Below are positions 9,021 to 17,244 of a stretch of 64,000 bases of DNA, one piece after another (the first letter of the stretch is position 1; each line of letters begins with the position of its first letter). The notes under the pieces were generated by a model. It was not told the origin of the DNA. It ran no database searches and was given only the letters and a program-made list of their open reading frames with translations. This DNA is from UBA2334 sp964396895 (GTDB lineage: Bacteria > Pseudomonadota > Gammaproteobacteria > Burkholderiales > Burkholderiaceae_C). The translations under genes and the position numbers were made by a program. The stretch is from the NCBI GenBank assembly GCA_964396895.1, contig CAYNGJ010000013.1:1-64000 (forward strand). Direction: 5' to 3'.

Positions 9021-9250
9021 GGCATTCTCCCGGTGGAGGCATGAAGACAACTGTAGGGCTCGGCGGGCCCCTTGGTCATGCTGGATTCGCCATCAAATCT
9101 TGTGCACAGGGCTCACACAGTTCAGTGCCGCGCGTTTGCCAACGAGGTTTCGACGGTTGGGGCTCTGCGATGGTGCCTGCCAAAGGCTTGATGCAGCTCG
9201 CACGCAACACATCGGGCGCGATTCTCTGGGCTATGTTCATCAAACCTGAA

Positions 9251-9272
9251 ACTGGCACCAGACTGGCACCAG
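9251..9272. repeat. Two tandem 11-bp copies (ACTGGCACCAG)
   Basis: Two identical adjacent 11-base units lie between the AlpA-type gene and the tRNA-Asn terminator. Short direct repeats in this position can be recombinase or excisionase binding arms of an integrated element, but chance cannot be excluded. Confidence 0.4.
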
Positions 9273-9285
9273 TCAAACCCAGAAA

Positions 9286-9317
9286 GCAAAAAAGTCAGCA
9301 GGCGCTAACCTGCTGAC
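9286..9317 (-). terminator. Rho-independent terminator of the tRNA-Asn operon
   Basis: On the minus strand a perfect 9-bp stem (GTCAGCAGG with CCTGCTGAC, loop TTAGCG) is followed by a run of T. It lies about 13 bases downstream of the second tRNA-Asn and so ends the tRNA transcript. Confidence 0.88.
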
Positions 9318-9329
9318 TCTTGATTTACT

Positions 9330-9405
9330 TGGCTCCCCGACCTGGACTCGAACCAGGGACCTGCGGATTAACAGTCCGGCGCTCTACCGACTGAGCTATC
9401 GGGGA
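9330..9405 (-). tRNA. tRNA-Asn (anticodon GTT)
   Basis: This 76-base gene has the CCA end encoded. The acceptor stem pairs TCCCCGA with TCGGGGA, the anticodon loop reads CTGTTAA, and the T arm is CCTGG-TTCGAGT-CCAGG. It differs from its neighbour at two positions (T loop and variable region). Its 3' end faces the accessory island. Confidence 0.97.
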
Positions 9406-9429
9406 ATAAACGGTATCAACGGTGAAATT

Positions 9430-9505
9430 TGGCTCCCCGACCTGGGCTCGAACCAGGGACCTACGGATTAACAGTCCGGCGCTCTACCGACTGAGCTATC
9501 GGGGA
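9430..9505 (-). tRNA. tRNA-Asn (anticodon GTT), second copy
   Basis: This 76-base gene is transcribed first of the tandem pair and is separated from the other copy by 24 bases. It has the same acceptor and anticodon arms, with TTCGAGC in the T loop. Tandem tRNA-Asn genes are common targets of tyrosine-recombinase elements. Confidence 0.97.
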
Positions 9506-9563
9506 ATAGCCTTCGATTATAGCCAGTGTTTTGGGTGATTTTGACTGGCTGCCAGGTTTTTGA

Positions 9564-11759
9564 TCAGAAGCTGGTTTCCAGGCTGATGTTCACCGTGCGG
9601 GGCGCGGCAGGGAACAGGTACACATGGCTGTACTGGTACGGCGACTCCTGGAAATACCTGCGGTTCAACAGGTTGCTGATGCCCAATCGCCAAGTGCTGA
9701 CCTGTTGGCCCGATTGGGTCCGGTAAGCCAGACCGGCATCCAGTCGGGTCCACGACGGCAGGCTCAATGACCCATCGGGCAACACGTTGCGCCGCCCCTC
9801 GTGCGACACCCGTGTGTTCAGGCTCAGGCCGGGTACCTGTGCCACCGCATAGCTGGCACTCGCCCGCAGCACCACATCGGGCACGTTGGAGGGGCGCTGG
9901 CCGTTCAGGGTCGGGGCTATGCTGCCATGGCGGCGTTGTGCCGACAGCCACATGGCGCTGCCGCTCAGCGTCCAGGCCCCCAGCTTCTGGTCAGCGCTCA
10001 GCTCCAGGCCACTGTGGCGTGCATCGCCATCCATTTGCAAGGTGCAGCTGGCCGCCACGGTGCACAGCCCCGCGTCGCCGGCACGGGGACGGGTGATGCT
10101 GAACAATGTGGCACCCCACTGCCCGCCTGCGCGTTCTTGCTTGAAGCCCAGCTCCCACTGCCGACTTTTGAGCGGGTCCAATGCCTGGTTGGCGTTGGTG
10201 TAGCGGCTGCGGCCGGGTGCCACCACCGACTCCACGCCTTGACCGGCACTCGCAAACAGCAGGGTGGCGGGTTGCCACTGCCAGGCCACGGCCACCCAGG
10301 GGGTGGTGAAATTCTGCGTGTACGACGTGGCCCTGGAACCATCGGTGCGCACGCTGTTGCGGGCAATGCGGCTGTGGCGCAAACCCACCCAGGTGCTCAG
10401 GCGCTGGTTCCAGACCATGCGGTCATGGGCAAACCATTCGGTGCTGCGCTCCTTGCGGTTGGTGTAGGGGTCGAAGAATGAAGCGTCGGCTGGCAAAGCG
10501 GGCAGGGTGTGGATGTTGCCCGTGCCCACGGCCGCGTTGTTGTCAGCCTGGGCCTGGCCATTTTCCGTGTAACGCGTGCCCAGCACGCCGGCATTGAGGT
10601 GGTGGGTGGCACCACCCGCCTGTGCCGTGCCCTTGACCTGCCACTGCAGCGACTGGGTGGTGCGGCGCTCGTTCAGGCTGCGGTAGTCGTACAGGTCGAA
10701 GTCGCCATTGGGGCAGTAGCGGTCGGCGTAGTACACGTCGCTGCCAGCGTCGTAACAGCCATAGGGATAGGCCAGGAAGTCGTTGGCCTTCAGGCGCTGG
10801 CTGGCGGCGTGAACGCTCCAACTCCAGTCGGATTGAATGGCCTGCTCGTAGCGCACGCTGCCGGTCAAGCCTTGCATGAGGCCGGGTTGACTCCACGGCT
10901 GGGTGTTGATGTTGGTGAAGGGGTTGGGCGATGGCAGCTGGTTGCCGGTCAGGCTGAGGCCGGGCACGCTGGGCTGGTTGCGGCGGCTGTGCTCCAGCTC
11001 CACCTCCAGCAGGCTGCCGGGCTGCACGCGCCAGTCCATGGCCAGGGCGGCCAGCTGACGCTCGCCTTGGGTGCCCGCCGCTGCGCTGCGCATGTGCTCG
11101 GCCGCCACGTTCAGGCGGTAACCCAGGGACTGGTCCACACCGAAGCGCCCCCCCAGGTCCACATGGGCCAAGAAGTTGCCGTGCTGGTTGGCCTCCAGGC
11201 GCAGGCTGCGCAGCGGCTGGGCGGTGGGGCGTTTGGTGACGTGGTTGACCAAGCCGCCTGGCGCGCTGGTGCCAGCCTGAATGCCACTGGTGCCTTTGAG
11301 CAGGTCGATGCGCTCGCGGTTTTCCAGTGGCAAGGCGGTTTCGGCGCTGATGGGCAGGCCATTGCGGCGGTGGTTCTGGTTGGGCTCCAGCACAAACCCA
11401 CGCAGCGTGACGTAGTCCCAGTAGCCCACAGCGTTGTAGGCATCGGAGGCCGAGGCATCGAGTTGAATCACGTCGCTCACCCGGCGGGCGTGGGTGCTGA
11501 TGAGCTCGGCCTGGGTGATGGACTGCACACTGATGGGGGTGCGGGCCAGTGGCTCGTCGCCAAAGCCGGTGACGCTGGGCACCTCCTGGCTGGGGGCTGA
11601 GCGCACGGTGATGGTGCCCAGCGTGGGGGCGCTGGTGTCGGTCTGGGCGTGGGATGCGGTGGCCGCCAGCCCCAGGGTCAGTAACGTCAGGCGTGTGGCC
11701 AGTGCCACGGGCGTGGGCGGGGTGCGGTGAGCGGTGAAAGATCGGGTGCGGATTGCCAT
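9564..11759 (-). CDS. TonB-dependent outer-membrane receptor under TPP riboswitch control
   Basis: This is a 731-residue outer-membrane beta-barrel receptor. A signal peptide (cleavage likely after ASHAQ, about residue 39) is followed by a plug domain with TPISVQSITQAEL and LRGFVLEPNQNHRRNG, then a barrel ending in the C-terminal Phe (SLETSF) used by BAM. By sequence it falls in the siderophore-receptor (FhuA-like) superfamily. The TPP riboswitch in its leader, however, argues that it imports thiamin or a thiamin precursor across the outer membrane with TonB energy. No siderophore-synthesis gene is nearby. No clear ribosome site precedes the ATG, which suits expression controlled in the leader. 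Confidence 0.88.
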   Translation of the reverse strand: MAIRTRSFTAHRTPPTPVALATRLTLLTLGLAATASHAQTDTSAPTLGTITVRSAPSQEVPSVTGFGDEPLARTPISVQSITQAELISTHARRVSDVIQLDASASDAYNAVGYWDYVTLRGFVLEPNQNHRRNGLPISAETALPLENRERIDLLKGTSGIQAGTSAPGGLVNHVTKRPTAQPLRSLRLEANQHGNFLAHVDLGGRFGVDQSLGYRLNVAAEHMRSAAAGTQGERQLAALAMDWRVQPGSLLEVELEHSRRNQPSVPGLSLTGNQLPSPNPFTNINTQPWSQPGLMQGLTGSVRYEQAIQSDWSWSVHAASQRLKANDFLAYPYGCYDAGSDVYYADRYCPNGDFDLYDYRSLNERRTTQSLQWQVKGTAQAGGATHHLNAGVLGTRYTENGQAQADNNAAVGTGNIHTLPALPADASFFDPYTNRKERSTEWFAHDRMVWNQRLSTWVGLRHSRIARNSVRTDGSRATSYTQNFTTPWVAVAWQWQPATLLFASAGQGVESVVAPGRSRYTNANQALDPLKSRQWELGFKQERAGGQWGATLFSITRPRAGDAGLCTVAASCTLQMDGDARHSGLELSADQKLGAWTLSGSAMWLSAQRRHGSIAPTLNGQRPSNVPDVVLRASASYAVAQVPGLSLNTRVSHEGRRNVLPDGSLSLPSWTRLDAGLAYRTQSGQQVSTWRLGISNLLNRRYFQESPYQYSHVYLFPAAPRTVNISLETSF

Positions 11760-11864
11760 GGTTCAAAACACAACGATGGCAGGTGGGCTGACCAACCACC
11801 CGCAGGGGGCGCCCAGCAGCCGAATGGCGCTGGGTGGGGCCGCGCGAGAACACGGCCATGGGTT

Positions 11865-11996
11865 GGCATGCTTCCCTGCGCGAGGATTGCCTCGTGCATG
11901 GCAGCACACACCGCACATGCACCCGATGTGGACATCGGACAGGTTCAAAGGGACTTTCTCAGTCGCACCTTTCGGTGCAACACCCCCAGCGAAGGC
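11865..11996 (-). promoter_or_regulatory. TPP (THI-box) riboswitch
   Basis: On the minus strand the conserved pieces occur in order. GGGGGTG lies at 11981-11987, followed by the hairpin GCACC-GAAA-GGTGC, CTGAGA at 11957-11962, CCCTTTGAACCTG at 11940-11952, the hairpin CCGATG...CATCGG, and CGCAGGGAAG at 11871-11880. This is the thiamin pyrophosphate aptamer. It lies about 105 bases before the receptor start, so high TPP should repress the TonB-dependent receptor. Confidence 0.93.
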
Positions 11997-12055
11997 ACTT
12001 GTTCAGTGCAGTCGGAATTTTAAGTGAAGTGCAGAGCCCTGCGACCGGCGTGGAC

Positions 12056-13141
12056 TCAGTCGTCCAGCGCTGGGGTTTGCACACCCAGCACCTTGTGCAG
12101 CCTGGTGCTGGACGTGGTGTACTGCAGCTGCACCGTGTGGTCGGGCGCGATGATGGCCATGGCACCAAAGGCCGCCAGCGTGCACTCGTGAAAGCCGCAC
12201 ACGATGAGCTTTTTCTTGCCGGGGTAGGTGTTGATGTCGCCCACCGCAAAAATACCTCGCACGCTGGTGCTGAACTTTTCGGTGTCCACCACCAACTGCT
12301 TGCGCTCAATGTCCAGCCCCCACTGGGCAATGGGACCCAATTTGGGGCTGAGGCCGAAAAACACCAGCAATCGGTCCACGGGCACCACGCGGGTGACACC
12401 GTCCGGCCCGGTGACCTTGACGCCGCGCAAGTGGCCCCCGTCGCTGTCGTGGCCAGTGACCTGACCCACCAAAAACTGCATGCCTTGCTGCGCACACCGC
12501 GCGCGCACCTTGGCCACGGTGGCGGGCGCCGCCTGAAAGCCGTCGCGTCGGTGCACCAGGACCACGCTGTTGGCTTGGTGGGAGCCGGGCTCGGACAGGG
12601 TCAATGCCCAGTCCAGTGCGGTGTCGCCGCCGCCCACCACCACGATGTCCTTGCCCGCGAAGTCGGCTGGGTTTTTGACGCGGTAAAACAGTTGGCTGCC
12701 CTCGAAGGCCTCCAATCCATCAACCTTCAGGGGGCGTGGCTGAAAGGCCCCCACACCCGCAGCAATGAACACCGTTTTGCTGATCAAGCGGGTGCCTTGG
12801 GTGGTTTCAATGAAAAAGCGCCCATCCGCCTGCTGGTGCAGGGTGGTGACCTCTTGCTCGAGGTGAAAGGTCGCCCCAAACGGGGCAATCTGTTTGAGCA
12901 GGTTTTCCGTCAGCTCCTGGCCGGTGCAGACGGGAACAGCGGGGATGTCGAAAATGGGTTTGTCGGGGTACAGCTCCATGGGCTGGCCGCCGGGGTGGGG
13001 CAGGGCGTCAATGACGTGGGCCTTGACCTCCTGCAGCCCCAGCTCAAACACCTGAAACAGGCCCACGGGGCCTGCGCCGATGATGACCGCGTCGGTGTCG
13101 ATCGGCGCGGATGCGGGCGCGGGCGCGGCCATCCGCTGCAT
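12056..13141 (-). CDS. Ferredoxin/flavodoxin-NADP+ reductase, thioredoxin-reductase-like (type 2)
   Basis: This 361-residue FAD flavoprotein of the TrxR-like FNR family moves electrons between NADPH and ferredoxin. VIIGAGPVGLF near residue 20 is the FAD dinucleotide fold. HPGGQPMELYPDKPIFDIP is the family hallmark, without the CxxC redox pair of true thioredoxin reductases. VVVGGGDTALDWA near 170 is the NADPH fold, and IFAVGDINTYPGKKKLI near 290 closes the FAD site. The ATG at 13141 lies 5 bases after the fdxA stop, so the two form an operon. Together they could supply electrons to the sulfite reductase encoded upstream. Confidence 0.88.
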   Translation of the reverse strand: MQRMAAPAPASAPIDTDAVIIGAGPVGLFQVFELGLQEVKAHVIDALPHPGGQPMELYPDKPIFDIPAVPVCTGQELTENLLKQIAPFGATFHLEQEVTTLHQQADGRFFIETTQGTRLISKTVFIAAGVGAFQPRPLKVDGLEAFEGSQLFYRVKNPADFAGKDIVVVGGGDTALDWALTLSEPGSHQANSVVLVHRRDGFQAAPATVAKVRARCAQQGMQFLVGQVTGHDSDGGHLRGVKVTGPDGVTRVVPVDRLLVFFGLSPKLGPIAQWGLDIERKQLVVDTEKFSTSVRGIFAVGDINTYPGKKKLIVCGFHECTLAAFGAMAIIAPDHTVQLQYTTSSTRLHKVLGVQTPALDD

Positions 13142-13146
13142 GGCGC

Positions 13147-13476
13147 TCAGCGGGCGAGTTCGGGCAGCTTGCCGGTGCGGTCTTTCCAGTCGTCCGCATC
13201 GGCCAGCGGCGCTTTGCGCTTGGTGATGCTCTTCCAGCCAGGCAGCAGGGCCAACTCGGCGTTGAGCTGGGTCATGTGCTGCTGATCTTTGGGCACGTCT
13301 TCTTCGGCGTAGATGGCGCTCACGGGGCACTCGGGGATGCACACGGCGCAGTCGATGCATTCATCGGGGTCGATGGTGAGGAAGTTGGGGCCTTCGCGGA
13401 AGCAGTCCACGGGGCAAACGTCCACACAGTCGGTGTATTTGCAGCGGATACAGGCTTCGGTGACAACGTGGGTCAT
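13147..13476 (-). CDS. fdxA: 7Fe ferredoxin FdxA
   Basis: This 109-residue ferredoxin has the two-cluster pattern of Azotobacter-type 7Fe (3Fe-4S plus 4Fe-4S) proteins. CIRCKYTDCVDVCP lies near residue 9 and CIDCAVCIPECP near residue 40, followed by the usual long C-terminal tail. It carries low-potential electrons in the cytoplasm. The following FNR gene starts 5 bases downstream, so reductase and carrier are co-expressed. No separate terminator is seen between this operon and the cys genes upstream. Confidence 0.94.
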   Translation of the reverse strand: MTHVVTEACIRCKYTDCVDVCPVDCFREGPNFLTIDPDECIDCAVCIPECPVSAIYAEEDVPKDQQHMTQLNAELALLPGWKSITKRKAPLADADDWKDRTGKLPELAR

Positions 13477-13613
13477 GGTGTAGGGGGTGGGGATCGGTGA
13501 AAACCCGGTATTTTAAAAGGTGGTGAATGCTAAGCGGGCCATTGCCCCTACGCCTTGATGTATGGCAAGGTGCGGGGCCTTGGCGACCTCGGTGCCGTTG
13601 AGGGGTGTGGGCG

Positions 13614-14936
13614 TCAGCCCACCAGCACCGCGCCAGCGGTTTTGTGGCTGGCGGTGTCCACCAGAATCAGTGCGCCGAGCGCACGCGAGGTGTCGAAGGC
13701 CACGGCGGGCAAGGGCTCTTGCAGCAGCAGTTCGATGTGGCCGATGGCGTTGGGGTCGAGCTGGGTGGCCTCTTCCTCGGCCAGGGTGTGGATATTCAGT
13801 TTGTGCACCACCCGCTTGACCTTGGCCTTGACCCAGCGGTGGCCATGCAGGGCCCAGTACACCCGGCCGGCCACCAGGGGCTCGTCGTCCATCCAGGCCA
13901 CGGTGGCACGGATGTCTTTTTGGCCTGGGTAGGGGCTGATGCTGGCGGGGGTGTCGAAGTCGTCGTCGGCCACAGGGGCCGAGGCGGGGGCGGCCATGAT
14001 CCAGTCGCCGCGCGAGACATCCACCTCGCGGTCCAGGATGATGCCTGCACTGAAGCCAGCGGCCACCGCCTGGGGGTGGCGGGCGTGGTTGAGCACCTGG
14101 GCCACCGTCGCCTTTTGGCCGCTGGGGAACACCTGCACTTCGGTGCCCACGGCCACCACGCCCGTGGCCACGCGGCCCCAGAACACGCGGCGGCCTTGTG
14201 CGGTGTTGGCGGATGAAGACGCACCTTTTTCCACCCATTGCACGGGGAAGGCCACGGGGGTCTCTGTTTCGGTGGGGGTGTTGGGCAGGGTCTCCAGCAG
14301 CTCCAGCAGCGTGGGGCCGTGGTAGCCGCACCAGCCGGGGTTGACGTGCTCGGGGTCCACCACGTTCCAGCCTTTGAGGGCGGACACGGGCACCGTGGCG
14401 GTGATGTGCAGCCCCGCCTCGGTGGCGAAGCGCACCAGTGCGGCCTGGATGTGGGCAAACGCCAGCTCGGGCTGGGCCACGGCGTCGAGCTTGTTCACGG
14501 CAAACACCACGCTGGGCACGCGCAGCAGCTTGAGCAGCAGCGAGTGGCGCCGGGTCTGCGGCAGCAGGGCGAGCGCGGGGTTGGCCCAGTCCAGCTTGGT
14601 GGCGTCGACCAACACCACGGCGGCATCGGCGCTGCTGGCGGCGGTGACCATGTTGCGGGTGTACTGCTCGTGACCGGGGGCATCCCCGATGATGAACTTG
14701 CGGTCTTCGGTGTTGAAGTAGCGGTAGGCCACGTCGATGGTGATGCCTTGCTCGCGCTCGGCGGAGAGACCGTCGGTCAGCAGGGCCAGGTCGGTCTCGC
14801 CCGAGCGTTGCACACCGGCCAGGTGGTCTTGCAGCACGGCCTTGCTGTCCACCAGCAGGCGGCCGATGAGCGTGCTCTTGCCATCGTCCACGCTGCCGCA
14901 GGTGATGAATTTGAGGGCTGCTTGTGTGGTTTTCAT
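13614..14936 (-). CDS. cysN: Sulfate adenylyltransferase subunit 1 (GTPase)
   Basis: This 440-residue GTPase subunit of ATP sulfurylase couples GTP hydrolysis to formation of adenosine phosphosulfate with CysD. The P-loop GSVDDGKST lies at about 14-22, DAPGHEQY is the G3 motif and NKLD the G4 motif, followed by an EF-Tu-like barrel. I favour the ATG at 14936, which has GGAGG about 10 bases upstream and matches the family N-terminus. A frame opening at 14999 overlaps the cysD stop but would add 21 residues encoded by an AT-rich repeat. There is no APS kinase domain, in keeping with the APS-reductase route used here. Confidence 0.93.
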   Translation of the reverse strand: MKTTQAALKFITCGSVDDGKSTLIGRLLVDSKAVLQDHLAGVQRSGETDLALLTDGLSAEREQGITIDVAYRYFNTEDRKFIIGDAPGHEQYTRNMVTAASSADAAVVLVDATKLDWANPALALLPQTRRHSLLLKLLRVPSVVFAVNKLDAVAQPELAFAHIQAALVRFATEAGLHITATVPVSALKGWNVVDPEHVNPGWCGYHGPTLLELLETLPNTPTETETPVAFPVQWVEKGASSSANTAQGRRVFWGRVATGVVAVGTEVQVFPSGQKATVAQVLNHARHPQAVAAGFSAGIILDREVDVSRGDWIMAAPASAPVADDDFDTPASISPYPGQKDIRATVAWMDDEPLVAGRVYWALHGHRWVKAKVKRVVHKLNIHTLAEEEATQLDPNAIGHIELLLQEPLPAVAFDTSRALGALILVDTASHKTAGAVLVG

Positions 14937-14940
14937 GCTT

Positions 14941-14987
14941 TTTTGGCCTCCAGCGCTTGTATATGTTGGGTTGTTAGCTATTGATTC
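14941..14987 (-). repeat. AT-rich interspersed repeat, copy 1
   Basis: On the minus strand it reads ATAGCTAACA, a spacer, then AAGCGCTGGAGGCCAAAAAA. It fills the cysD-cysN junction, and its GGAGG appears to serve as the cysN ribosome site. Family consensus: RTAGC(T/A)nAC, about 15-20 variable bases, ATnAAGCGnTnGAGGCC, then a T- or A-rich tail. Confidence 0.75.
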
Positions 14988-14998
14988 AGTGGTGCTCA

Positions 14999-15979
14999 TC
15001 AGAAGTACCCATCTTTCTTGCGCTTTTCCATGGAGGCTTCGCTGGTCTTGTCGTCCATGCGGGTGGCACCGCGCTCGCTCACGTCAGCGGCCAGGGTTTC
15101 GATGACGATGTCGTCGGGTGTGGCGGCCAGGCTTTCCACCGGGCAGGTGCAGGTGATGTCGCCCACGGTGCGAAAGCGCACGTCGCGCAGCACCACCTGT
15201 TCGCCGTCTTTCGGCGGCGTGAGTTCGGTCACCGGCACCAGCAGGCCTTTGCGCTCCACCACCTCGCGCTGGTGGGTGTAGTAGATGCTGGGCAGCGCAA
15301 TGTGCTCGCGGGCGATGTACTGCCACACGTCCAGCTCGGTCCAGTTGCTGATGGGGAACACGCGGAAATGCTCGCCGGGTTGCAGCCGGGTGTTGAACAG
15401 CGTCCACAACTCGGGGCGCTGGGCCTTGGGCTGCCATTGGCCAAAGCTGTCGCGGTGGCTGAAGATGCGCTCTTTGGCGCGGGCTTTTTCCTCGTCGCGG
15501 CGGGCACCGCCCATGAGGGCGTCGAAGCGGAATTCTTCAATGGCCTCCAGCAGCGTGACCGACTGGTGCACGTTGCGGCTTTCGCCCGGGTGCGCCAGAC
15601 GCACGGTGCCGCGGGCCATGGAGTCTTCCACATTGCGCACAATCAGCTCGGCGCCCAGCTCGGCCGCCCGGAAATCGCGAAAGGCGGTCACCTCGGGAAA
15701 GTTGTGGCCGGTGTCGATCATCAGCAGCGGGTAGGGCAGGCCGCCCCCGCTGGCTTTGGTGCCAAAGGCCTTTTCGGCGCACTTGAGCATGACCAGCGAG
15801 TCCTTGCCACCCGAAAACAGCAGGGCAGGGCGCTCGAAGGTGGCGGCCACCTCGCGCAGGATGTGGCAGGTCTCCTCTTCCAGCGCGTCGAGGTGGGAGT
15901 TGTTCAGGTGGTGTTCGCTCATGGCGGTGGTGTCCGGTTGCGCGGCTTCAAGCAGTTGTTCGGGGGTGCGGGCGTTCAT
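14999..15979 (-). CDS. cysD: Sulfate adenylyltransferase subunit 2
   Basis: This 326-residue catalytic subunit of ATP sulfurylase belongs to the PP-loop superfamily, with SGGKDS near residue 56. RNVHQSVTLLEA and GGARRDEEKARAKER follow, and FPISNWTELDVWQYI is conserved. The C-terminal RKKDGYF is the usual family ending. The start overlaps the cysH stop (ATGA, 15976-15979). The product forms APS from sulfate and ATP together with CysN. The N-terminal 20 residues before MSEHHLNN may be a short lineage-specific extension, since that Met is also a plausible start. Confidence 0.94.
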   Translation of the reverse strand: MNARTPEQLLEAAQPDTTAMSEHHLNNSHLDALEEETCHILREVAATFERPALLFSGGKDSLVMLKCAEKAFGTKASGGGLPYPLLMIDTGHNFPEVTAFRDFRAAELGAELIVRNVEDSMARGTVRLAHPGESRNVHQSVTLLEAIEEFRFDALMGGARRDEEKARAKERIFSHRDSFGQWQPKAQRPELWTLFNTRLQPGEHFRVFPISNWTELDVWQYIAREHIALPSIYYTHQREVVERKGLLVPVTELTPPKDGEQVVLRDVRFRTVGDITCTCPVESLAATPDDIVIETLAADVSERGATRMDDKTSEASMEKRKKDGYF

Positions 15980-16800
15980 TGGGGGGCTCCGGTGGGTTCG
16001 TCACGGGTGGCGTGCAGGCCGCATTCCTTGGCGGTGCCGCCTTCGAGCTCGGCTTCCCACCACCAGCGGCCAGCGCGGAAGTCCTCGCCCAGGCTGATGG
16101 CGCGGGTGCAGGGCGCACAGCCAATGCTGGGGAAAAAGCGGTCATGCAGCGGGTTGTAGGTCACGCCGTGGGTGGCGATGTAGTGCCACACGTCGCCCCA
16201 GGTCCAGTGCGCCAGGGGGTTGAATTTGACGCGGCCATTGGCCTGACCGCTGTCGAGCTCGCTGCTGTCGCGCAGGGGGACTTCGGCGCGGTTGCCCGAC
16301 TGTTCGCGGCGCAAGCCGGTGATCCAGGCCTGCTTGCCCTCCAGCGCGCGCGCCAGGGGTTCGAGCTTGCGGATGGCGCAGCACGCCTTGCGCAGCGCCA
16401 GGCTTTGGTACATGGCCTCGGTGCCTTCGCGGGCCACAAACTGCACCACGCTTTCCTGCACTGGTTGGAATACCGTCACCGGCGCCTGGCTGGTTTGGCG
16501 GGTCTGCGCCAACAACGTGCGCGTTTCGGCGTGCAGGGCCCCGGTGTCCAGCACAAAAATGGGCAGGTTCAGCCCCAGGGCATTGATGAGGTGGGTGATG
16601 ACCACGTCCTCCGCGCCCAGGCTGGAGGCCTGGGTGATGAGGGCTTGGCCGTCGGCGGTGGTGAATTCAATGGCCGCTTGTTGCAGCAGGGCGCGGGTGT
16701 CGGCCAGTTTGGTGTCAAACGTGGCCGATGCCTTGGCGTGCAGGGTGGTGGCGGGGGTCAGCGGGGCGTCGCTGGCCCAGGACAGGGACGATGTGCTCAT
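15976..16800 (-). CDS. cysH: Phosphoadenylyl/adenylyl-sulfate reductase (APS-type)
   Basis: This 274-residue reductase makes sulfite from adenosine phosphosulfate. It has Cys140-Cys141 and CAPC at about 228-231, the four-cysteine 4Fe-4S set that marks APS reductases rather than PAPS reductases, plus the C-terminal ECGLH with the catalytic cysteine near 260. TGLRREQSGNR and WTWGDVWHYI are typical. The N-terminus lacks a PP-loop serine-glycine signature as strict as in CysD. Ends overlap both neighbours by four bases (ATGA), showing tight coupling in the cys operon. Absence of an APS kinase domain in CysN agrees with the APS assignment. Confidence 0.93.
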   Translation of the reverse strand: MSTSSLSWASDAPLTPATTLHAKASATFDTKLADTRALLQQAAIEFTTADGQALITQASSLGAEDVVITHLINALGLNLPIFVLDTGALHAETRTLLAQTRQTSQAPVTVFQPVQESVVQFVAREGTEAMYQSLALRKACCAIRKLEPLARALEGKQAWITGLRREQSGNRAEVPLRDSSELDSGQANGRVKFNPLAHWTWGDVWHYIATHGVTYNPLHDRFFPSIGCAPCTRAISLGEDFRAGRWWWEAELEGGTAKECGLHATRDEPTGAPQ

Positions 16801-17219
16801 GCGCCCTCCTGTGTTGGGGCGGTGCGTTGGAAATGGGGCGCGGTGCTCACCGCATCACCCTGGTAGAAACCGCCGCTGCGCTCGGCGTAGTGGCCCAACA
16901 GGCGCTGGCCCACGGCGGCGTCCTGGCCGGGGCTGAGCACGGCTTCCGTAAAGCCTGCGCGTTGCATTTGCAGCAGCTGGTCCACCAGCACCTCGCCCGT
17001 GGCGCGGATGCTGCCCACAAACCCCAGGCGGCGGCGCAGCAAAAAGGCTTGGCTGAAGGCACGACCATCGGTGAATTTGGGAAAGTGCAGCGCCACCGTG
17101 CCCACCCCGCTGAGGTTCAGGCTGCGGGGATCGGTGTCGTTGGCCAGGGTGACGACGTTTTCAGCACCGTTTTGTGTATCAGCGCGTGATTGGATTAGGT
17201 TTTCAGCTAGCAATTTCAT
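16797..17219 (-). CDS. DUF934 family protein of the sulfate assimilation operon
   Basis: This 140-residue protein of the DUF934 family is regularly found beside cysI and cysH in proteobacteria. The conserved core includes VALHFPKFTDGRAFSQAFLL and LGFVGSIRATGEVLVDQL. The biochemical role is not established; a helper of sulfite or APS reduction is an inference from context. The first 15 or so residues are encoded by one of the AT-rich repeats (17170-17214), so the repeat has supplied the N-terminus of this protein. It starts 25 bases after the cysI stop and overlaps cysH by four bases. Confidence 0.85.
   Translation of the reverse strand: MKLLAENLIQSRADTQNGAENVVTLANDTDPRSLNLSGVGTVALHFPKFTDGRAFSQAFLLRRRLGFVGSIRATGEVLVDQLLQMQRAGFTEAVLSPGQDAAVGQRLLGHYAERSGGFYQGDAVSTAPHFQRTAPTQEGA
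17170..17214 (-). repeat. AT-rich interspersed repeat, copy 2
   Basis: On the minus strand TTGCTAGCTGAAAACC leads, after a spacer, to ATCACGCGCTGATAC. It is more diverged than the other copies. It lies inside the first codons of the DUF934 gene. Confidence 0.55.
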
Positions 17220-17244
17220 GGTTTTTACCTGTTGTTCGGCGGGC

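Noticed and set aside
9564..11759. Reading the TonB-dependent receptor as a plain siderophore receptor.
   Set aside because: There are no siderophore genes nearby, and the TPP riboswitch in its leader points to thiamin-related cargo.
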